NCBI GenBank assembly: GCA_022545875.1 | Contig: JAKEIF010000125.1 | Span: 1-10,030 of the forward strand | DNA: 10,030 nt | Direction of reading: 5' to 3' | Origin: Nitrososphaera sp. | GTDB lineage: Archaea; Thermoproteota; Nitrososphaeria; Nitrososphaerales; Nitrososphaeraceae | Shown: positions 6,780-10,030 of the stretch, piece by piece | How the letters are laid out: every line of letters starts with the position of its first letter | Position numbering within the stretch: position 1 is the first letter of the stretch | Made by a program: the position numbers and the translations under genes | Notes under the pieces: model-generated | What the model was told of the DNA's origin: nothing | The model's input: the letters and a program-made list of their open reading frames with translations, nothing else | The model's database searches: none

Positions 6780-6805
6780 TGTTATGTAACCCAAGTTCCA
6801 TAACA
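6780..6805. repeat. 7-bp inverted repeat in the thermosome/58-aa gene gap
   Basis: TGTTATG (6780-6786) and CATAACA (6799-6805) are exact reverse complements separated by 12 nt. Together with the palindrome at 6826 they lie upstream of the 58-aa gene and may be operator half-sites. Function is not shown. Confidence 0.35.
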
Positions 6806-6825
6806 TCAGGATTATGTACAGAACA

Positions 6826-6835
6826 TGACATGTCA
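6826..6835. promoter_or_regulatory. Perfect 10-bp palindrome upstream of the 58-aa gene
   Basis: TGACATGTCA is its own reverse complement and ends 32 bp before the ATG at 6868, just upstream of the expected TATA position (TAATAG, near 6841-6846). A regulator binding here could affect TBP/TFB access. This is a candidate operator only. Confidence 0.35.
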
Positions 6836-6867
6836 ACTGCTAATAGTTTTGCGCATTATAGACCCGC

Positions 6868-7044
6868 ATGGAGAGTTTAGATTACTTTGGCAACAGGGAC
6901 ATGGTCGAGCAAGTCGTCGGTCATATGGTGCAGAAAAGCGTAGAGACCGGTATTGTGAGAAAAGAGGAAATGGTGCTTATCCTTGAAGACATGATCCAGT
7001 CGCTTGAGCGAGGAACGCTTGCCGTCGCATTAGATAATGCCTAG
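6868..7044 (+). CDS. Small hypothetical protein (58 aa)
   Basis: A 58-aa reading frame from ATG to TAG, starting MESLDYFGNRDMVEQVVGHM and ending LERGTLAVALDNA. I do not recognise a family. The composition is mainly helical and acidic (many Glu, Met, Val), without Cys pairs, signal peptide or membrane helix, so a small cytosolic helical protein is the best description. Support for it being real: a protein-like pattern of amphipathic helices, a position after a clear terminator, a plausible weak AT-rich element (TAATAG) about 25 bp upstream, and nearby inverted repeats. It converges on the minus-strand trio, ending 15 bp before the stop codon of the first of these. Confidence 0.6.
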   Translation: MESLDYFGNRDMVEQVVGHMVQKSVETGIVRKEEMVLILEDMIQSLERGTLAVALDNA

Positions 7045-7059
7045 ATTCGGAAACGATTG

Positions 7060-7266
7060 CTACTTTATCGACCTGCGATATTCAGCCAAAAGATCTTCCT
7101 TTATCGCATTGACAAGTCGTTTTAGCTCGACGTTGTCATTGAATTCGTTTAGCTTGATGCTTGAAAGCCCTAATGATTCCAGTTCTGACATGAGAAACGT
7201 CTGTTGGTGATACCTTGCCGGGAAATCGGTCCTCGACATGGACACCAGAGCCGGCATGCTCGACAT
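7060..7266 (-). CDS. Small hypothetical protein (about 68 aa, start uncertain)
   Basis: The frame is open from an ATG at 7374 to the stop at 7060, but a start there would overlap the zinc-ribbon gene by 70 nt. Its first 20 residues also look like out-of-frame sequence. Starts after the zinc-ribbon stop are GTG 7275, ATG 7266 and ATG 7257; I report 7266. An AT-rich box (GAATATAC, near 7281) would favour 7257 as a leaderless start. The protein-like core is SRTDFPARYHQQTFLMSELE, followed by two charged segments that look helical, ending in LLAEYRRSIK. No family is recognised and no membrane helix or metal motif is seen. It is the last of three small minus-strand genes and may be co-transcribed with them. 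Confidence 0.5.
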   Translation of the reverse strand: MSSMPALVSMSRTDFPARYHQQTFLMSELESLGLSSIKLNEFNDNVELKRLVNAIKEDLLAEYRRSIK

Positions 7267-7304
7267 AGGCAACACGGTATATTCTTCCGGAAGTTTCTGG
7301 ACAG

Positions 7305-7448
7305 TTAGGTTCTCAGAATAGCCTTCTTTAGTTCCTCGACTCCGTATTTTTTGCTGCAGACAGTGCATTTCCATTCCATGACCTGTCGAATAAGGTTGCT
7401 GGTCTTGTGTTCTACGACTTGGCCGTCACATGCAGGGCAGTGAAACAT
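7305..7448 (-). CDS. Small C4 zinc-ribbon protein (47 aa)
   Basis: A 47-aa protein from ATG 7448 to TAA 7305. It contains two CxxC knuckles: FHCPACDG near the N-terminus (Cys4, Cys7) and WKCTVCSKKYG (Cys28, Cys31). The pattern is C-x2-C-x20-C-x2-C, a classical rubredoxin-like zinc ribbon, which should bind one Zn ion. Ribbons of this size often serve in nucleic-acid or protein contacts. A longer in-frame start, TTG at 7475, would add nine residues (LNYRQKLFT). The frame then stays open up to the TAG that ends the next gene upstream. A TATA-like TATTTG lies about 28 bp before 7448. It overlaps the longest reading of the 7060 gene in another frame, but the paired cysteines make this the real frame. 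Confidence 0.75.
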   Translation of the reverse strand: MFHCPACDGQVVEHKTSNLIRQVMEWKCTVCSKKYGVEELKKAILRT

Positions 7449-7508
7449 CGTAAATAGCTTCTGCCTGTAGTTCAAATAGTGATTGGCGGCTTTTTCTGTA
7501 CCGAGATT

Positions 7509-7742
7509 CTATAGCTTCATTTGGTCCTTTTCCGCCGCGATTACTTCTCTTATCCAGCTTCCTGTCTCTTTCATCACAAGGACCTTGTCCATGAATTCCT
7601 CCATCGAGATTCGGCCGTACGCTTTAACCCATGCCTTGTAGTGATCCATCAGGCTGTCATGGGCCTGCGAATGGTGGACGCAATACTTTTTGCCTGCGAC
7701 GGCCTTTCTGTGGCAGGCGGCACATTTTCCCTGTGGAGTCAT
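7509..7742 (-). CDS. Small zinc-finger-like protein (77 aa)
   Basis: A 77-aa protein starting MTPQGKCAACHRKAV. Cys7, Cys10, Cys21 and His23/His24 (CVHH) form a compact C-x2-C-x10-C-x1-2-H site that most likely binds zinc. The rest (about residues 28-77) is helical and charged, with YKAWVKAYGRISMEEFMDKV and a C-terminal KETGSWIREVIAAE segment, suggesting a protein-protein or nucleic-acid contact helix bundle. I do not recognise a named family. The ATG at 7742 has an AT-only element (TAAAATTTA, near 7763-7771) about 25 bp upstream, the distance for a leaderless mRNA. It is the first of three small genes on this strand and is divergent from the membrane-protein gene at 7788. Confidence 0.78.
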   Translation of the reverse strand: MTPQGKCAACHRKAVAGKKYCVHHSQAHDSLMDHYKAWVKAYGRISMEEFMDKVLVMKETGSWIREVIAAEKDQMKL

Positions 7743-7787
7743 GGAAGGTTTATTTATAGTCTAAATTTTAAGGGTTATAACTCGCTC
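7743..7787. promoter_or_regulatory. Compact divergent promoter region
   Basis: This 45-bp gap serves genes on both strands. For the plus gene (ATG 7788), TTTATTTATA at 7749-7758 is a TATA-like box predicting a leader of a few nt. For the minus gene (ATG 7742), TAAAATTTA (minus reading, near 7763-7771) lies about 25 bp upstream. The two boxes interleave, so initiation complexes would compete. Confidence 0.45.
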
Positions 7788-8114
7788 ATGCTTACGACTA
7801 CTTCAAAGGTTGCCGGAATAGTTGCAGTAGCTTACCTTGCATCATTCTTTGCATTTAGCTCGGGACTGATAAATTCCCTGATTGAAGGAAGCGGGATCGC
7901 TGCCTTCATTGTGCCGACTCGCACAGTCCAAACCACCGGTGAGACGGTCGTGTTTACGCTGTTGCTATTCATAGGGATGGGCGGAGTATTCATGCTCTAT
8001 CAGTCAGGCAAGTCGTCCAATCAGAGGGCCCAGCAGGCGCTGTTGGTATCCGGCTTTGGAGCGCTAGGTCTTGCGCTGCTTATCGGCTTTATGCTAGTCG
8101 GAGTCAAGCTGTAA
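7788..8114 (+). CDS. Small membrane protein with three helices (108 aa)
   Basis: A 108-aa hydrophobic protein with three predicted membrane helices. They are about residues 8-30 (VAGIVAVAYLASFFAF...), 53-71 (TVVFTLLLFIGMGGVFMLY) and 84-105 (ALLVSGFGALGLALLIGFML). Short polar loops lie between, one being GKSSNQRAQ. The frame is open far upstream, to 7521, but that part overlaps the minus-strand zinc-finger gene and is not protein-like. ATG 7788 begins the hydrophobic protein and has a TATA-like box about 33 bp upstream. I do not recognise a family; a small subunit or accessory of a membrane complex is possible but unproven. Its 3' end overlaps the convergent RecA-like gene by 11 bp. Confidence 0.78.
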   Translation: MLTTTSKVAGIVAVAYLASFFAFSSGLINSLIEGSGIAAFIVPTRTVQTTGETVVFTLLLFIGMGGVFMLYQSGKSSNQRAQQALLVSGFGALGLALLIGFMLVGVKL

Positions 8115-8700
8115 CTGCGCTGCTGTTCAAGACAACTTCTTTTCCTTCAGGCATTGAATCATGCGCAAGAACGGTCAAAATGAGGCTCCCTTCTTTAAGG
8201 TCCACCTTCATCCTGACCGCGCTTTTGTTTTGGAGCAGCCTTCGACTTGCCGGGGACTGAACCCAGCCCCCGGCCTGCCTATATCTTAGCATGCTCGTAG
8301 CAAGGACAGGTACGCCTGACTCTGAGCCTCGCTTGACCATAAGCATCAGTAGGATTGAGAGAAGATGATTTAGGTTTCCAAGCGTCTTTTCTCGGGTCGG
8401 AAAGAGGCTGTAAAAGCTATTGACAGAGTCAAAAATAACAAGAGAGCCATTTCCCATTGATGCCAGCGCGTCTTTGACCATTGGAACGAGTCTGCCCTCC
8501 GAAGGCAGCAACGTGTCGACTTTGCCTGATGTCTTTATCATGCCTGCCTGCAAATACGCTGTAAAAGTAGTATCAAGGTCGATATAGATGGTTTTTTCAA
8601 AAGACGAAGTCAGAAGTGCAGTGAAGCATAACTTGGCATACGGATCTGTAAACATGAGCGTATTTAACCCCCGAGAGCTCAGGATCTTTTGAAAATCCAC
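8104..8700 (-). CDS. RecA-superfamily protein with degenerate P-loop
   Basis: A 198-aa protein with the strand order of the RecA/RadA/KaiC fold. A first strand (LNTLMFTDP) stands where the Walker A strand belongs, YIDLDTTF forms the second strand, and GSLVIFDSVNSFYSL (Asp91) matches Walker B. A later strand (VPVLATSML) precedes RYRQAGGW, and the end resembles the beta-hairpin of archaeal RadA paralogues. The P-loop position reads TDPYAKLC and lacks the G-x4-GK[ST] motif, so ATP binding is doubtful. It may act as a regulatory or structural RadA-like paralogue. The start is GTG at 8700; a TATA-like box (minus reading ATTATATCC) lies about 29 bp upstream, fitting a leaderless mRNA. It is divergent, across 29 bp, from the PLP enzyme gene. 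The fold call is by pattern and not confirmed. Confidence 0.72.
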   Translation of the reverse strand: MDFQKILSSRGLNTLMFTDPYAKLCFTALLTSSFEKTIYIDLDTTFTAYLQAGMIKTSGKVDTLLPSEGRLVPMVKDALASMGNGSLVIFDSVNSFYSLFPTREKTLGNLNHLLSILLMLMVKRGSESGVPVLATSMLRYRQAGGWVQSPASRRLLQNKSAVRMKVDLKEGSLILTVLAHDSMPEGKEVVLNSSAVTA

Positions 8701-8723
8701 TGGATCTTGTCAAGGAGCTGTAG

Positions 8724-8732
8724 GATATAATG
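8724..8732 (-). promoter_or_regulatory. TATA-like box for the RecA-like gene, overlapping a start codon
   Basis: Minus-strand ATTATATCC is centred about 28 bp upstream of the GTG at 8700. The same bases include the ATG of the plus-strand PLP enzyme gene at 8730, so the box of one gene is built into the start of the other. Confidence 0.5.
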
Positions 8733-9911
8733 GATATGATCGGCGAAATTGAAGCGGCAGACCTTCGGCGCGACTTTGCAATCACCAGAAAAACCATCTA
8801 CATGAATAACGGTGCCGTTGCGCCAACTCCACTTTCGACCATAAAGGCAGTCACCAATTTTCTGCTCAAAGTTTCAGAAGACGGTCCAGACTCTTCGGGG
8901 ATTGAAGACCACCTCGTTTCTCTCCTTAGCGAAGTGCGGACTAGAATTGCGCACCTGATAAACTGCGACAAGGACGAGGTGGTGCTTACAGAAAGCACGA
9001 CGCAGGGCCTCAATATAGTGGCAAAAGGAATAGCGTGGAACAAGGGCGACTCGCTAGTTGTGAGGGGAGGCAAGCACGAGCACTATGCAAATTATCTTCC
9101 ATGGCTCGCAACGGCCCAATCCAGAGGTCTGTCTCTGCGGGAATTGGCAGTTGATAAGAATGGGTTTTTTGAATTCGGTGAATTGGAGAAGGCTTTGCGT
9201 GGCTCCCGGTTGATTACGATGAGCCATGTCCTCTACAATACCGGGTCGATCATGCCGGTGGAAGAGGTTGGCAAGATAGCATCTGAGAATGATGTGCTAT
9301 TCTGTATTGACGCAGCGCAGAGTGCCGGGGCGTTGCCAATAGACGTCAAGAAAATTGGCTGCCAGTTCATGGCGTTTCCGGGTTTCAAGTGGATCTGTGG
9401 TCCCCTTGGAATAGGAGTGCTGTATTGCAGCAAAAAGGCGGCAGAATTGCTGGAGCCTCATGTGGTCGGGGGCGAATCCGCCGTTCTATCAGAGAATAAC
9501 GTGCTTGCAAATCTCGAGATGCCATCGCGCCTTCAGGCTGGCTTTCGTAATTACCCGGGTGCAGCTGGCCTTGAATCGGCATTGCGGTACATTCTCAGGA
9601 TTGGGCTAACAAATATCTGGGAGCGGAACTTGCGAATAGCGAATTTGATGAGGGAGGAGCTTGGTCGGATAGAGGGTATTGAGCTTTATGGCCCCGAGGA
9701 GGAGCAAAGGCGCTCGTCAATTGTGTCGTTTCTCCCTCCTAAAGCGATGGACGCCGAGAAGGTTGTGAAAAAGTTGGAGGAAAACGGCGTAATCTTTGCC
9801 GCCAGAGATATTGGAGGAGGAAGGAAAGCGGTTAGGGCTTCACCACATTTTTTCAACGACGAAACAGAAGCCACGACAGCGATTGGCTATGTCAGGCGCA
9901 TGTTGTCGTAA
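8730..9911 (+). CDS. Class V aminotransferase-fold PLP enzyme (cysteine desulfurase / epimerase-like)
   Basis: A 393-aa fold-type I PLP enzyme. The phosphate-binding ESTTQGLN (88-95), FCIDAAQSAG with Asp194 at the pyridine nitrogen, and FPGFKWICGPLGIGVLY with the Schiff-base Lys220 are all present. SHVLYNTG (165-172) supplies the usual cofactor-stacking region. Annotation transfer would probably name it a cysteine desulfurase, but the C-terminal catalytic loop reads VRASPHFFN (368-376) where SufS-type enzymes have R-x-G-x-H-C. No cysteine is available there. It therefore fits the isopenicillin-N-epimerase-like or other lyase/transaminase branch better; the substrate is unknown. The ATG at 8730 has AAGGAG 12 nt upstream, and a second ATG at 8736 is possible. 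It ends 4 bp before the stop of the convergent Lrp/AsnC gene. Confidence 0.88.
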   Translation: MDMIGEIEAADLRRDFAITRKTIYMNNGAVAPTPLSTIKAVTNFLLKVSEDGPDSSGIEDHLVSLLSEVRTRIAHLINCDKDEVVLTESTTQGLNIVAKGIAWNKGDSLVVRGGKHEHYANYLPWLATAQSRGLSLRELAVDKNGFFEFGELEKALRGSRLITMSHVLYNTGSIMPVEEVGKIASENDVLFCIDAAQSAGALPIDVKKIGCQFMAFPGFKWICGPLGIGVLYCSKKAAELLEPHVVGGESAVLSENNVLANLEMPSRLQAGFRNYPGAAGLESALRYILRIGLTNIWERNLRIANLMREELGRIEGIELYGPEEEQRRSSIVSFLPPKAMDAEKVVKKLEENGVIFAARDIGGGRKAVRASPHFFNDETEATTAIGYVRRMLS

Positions 9912-9915
9912 GTAC

Positions 9916-10030
9916 CTACTTTTTCTCTCCCTGACCTTCAATCACAATCATTGTCAGAGTAGAGCGCACCTTGTCAATCCTTCTCACATGCCAGGTAATT
10001 GTCTCCCTCAGCCTGTCCATGGAATCTGAC
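9916..10030 (-). CDS. Lrp/AsnC ligand-binding domain protein, C-terminal part
   Basis: Only the last 37 residues are in the window; the gene continues past the right edge. The frame reads SDSMDRLRETITWHVRRIDK, then VRSTLTMIVIEGQGEKK and stop (TAG at 9916). This is the final helix and strand of the Lrp/AsnC effector domain, and 18 of 31 aligned residues are identical to the protein at 2102-2332, including ETITW and STLTMIV. Whether it has an N-terminal helix-turn-helix cannot be seen. It adds a short charged tail (GQGEKK) absent in the paralogue. It converges on the PLP enzyme gene with a 4-bp gap. Confidence 0.85.
   Translation of the reverse strand, partial: SDSMDRLRETITWHVRRIDKVRSTLTMIVIEGQGEKK

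Noticed and set aside
7521..7787. N-terminal extension of the 108-aa membrane protein
   Set aside because: This part is antisense to the zinc-finger gene and has no protein-like character; the hydrophobic protein begins at 7788.
9796..10029. 77-codon plus-strand frame at the right edge
   Set aside because: It overlaps the PLP enzyme in another frame and runs antisense to the Lrp/AsnC gene, whose ETITW and STLTMIV motifs fix the coding strand.

Overview
The window looks like a chromosomal segment from an ammonia-oxidising archaeon of the Nitrososphaera type (Thaumarchaeota / Nitrososphaeria). The evidence is an archaeal-length ribosomal protein L11, a group II chaperonin (thermosome) with a GGM tail, and a FilR1-type winged-helix regulator. 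There are also stand-alone Lrp/AsnC ligand-binding domains, many very small zinc-binding proteins, and TATA-like boxes about 25-30 bp before start codons, which suggests leaderless mRNAs. Base composition is near 50% GC. The genus is an inference; no rRNA gene is present. I see no mobile element, CRISPR array, tRNA or rRNA, and no gene-free stretch longer than about 160 bp.

Layout. Positions 1-578 (-) hold the start of a secreted subtilisin-like protease that runs off the left edge. L11 follows at 646-1128 (-) and is divergent from a FilR1-domain regulator at 1229-2041 (+). A 76-aa Lrp/AsnC effector-domain protein (2102-2332, +) abuts an MFS transporter (2333-3610, -) end to end. A 58-aa C2H2 zinc-finger protein (3739-3915, +) precedes a rhomboid protease with an Hsp20-like C-terminal domain (3967-4977, +), and then the thermosome (5049-6710, +), which ends in a hairpin/T-run terminator.

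From 6711 to 8114 the genes are very small. They are a 58-aa orphan (+), a minus-strand trio (zinc-finger protein, C4 zinc ribbon, small unknown protein), and a 108-aa three-helix membrane protein (+). A RecA-fold protein with a degenerate P-loop (8104-8700, -) is divergent, across 29 bp, from a class V PLP enzyme (8730-9911, +). The C-terminus of a second Lrp/AsnC effector-domain protein (9916 to the right edge, -) closes the window and is a paralogue of the one at 2102.

How the genes may work together. The clearest functional grouping is protein quality control: the rhomboid-Hsp20 fusion lies directly upstream of the thermosome on the same strand, although the chaperonin has its own promoter and ribosome binding site. 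The remaining genes are mostly single units with their own promoters. The main systems-level oddities are the rhomboid-Hsp20 fusion, the dense set of zinc-binding microproteins, the RecA-like protein lacking a P-loop, and the desulfurase-like enzyme without a catalytic cysteine.
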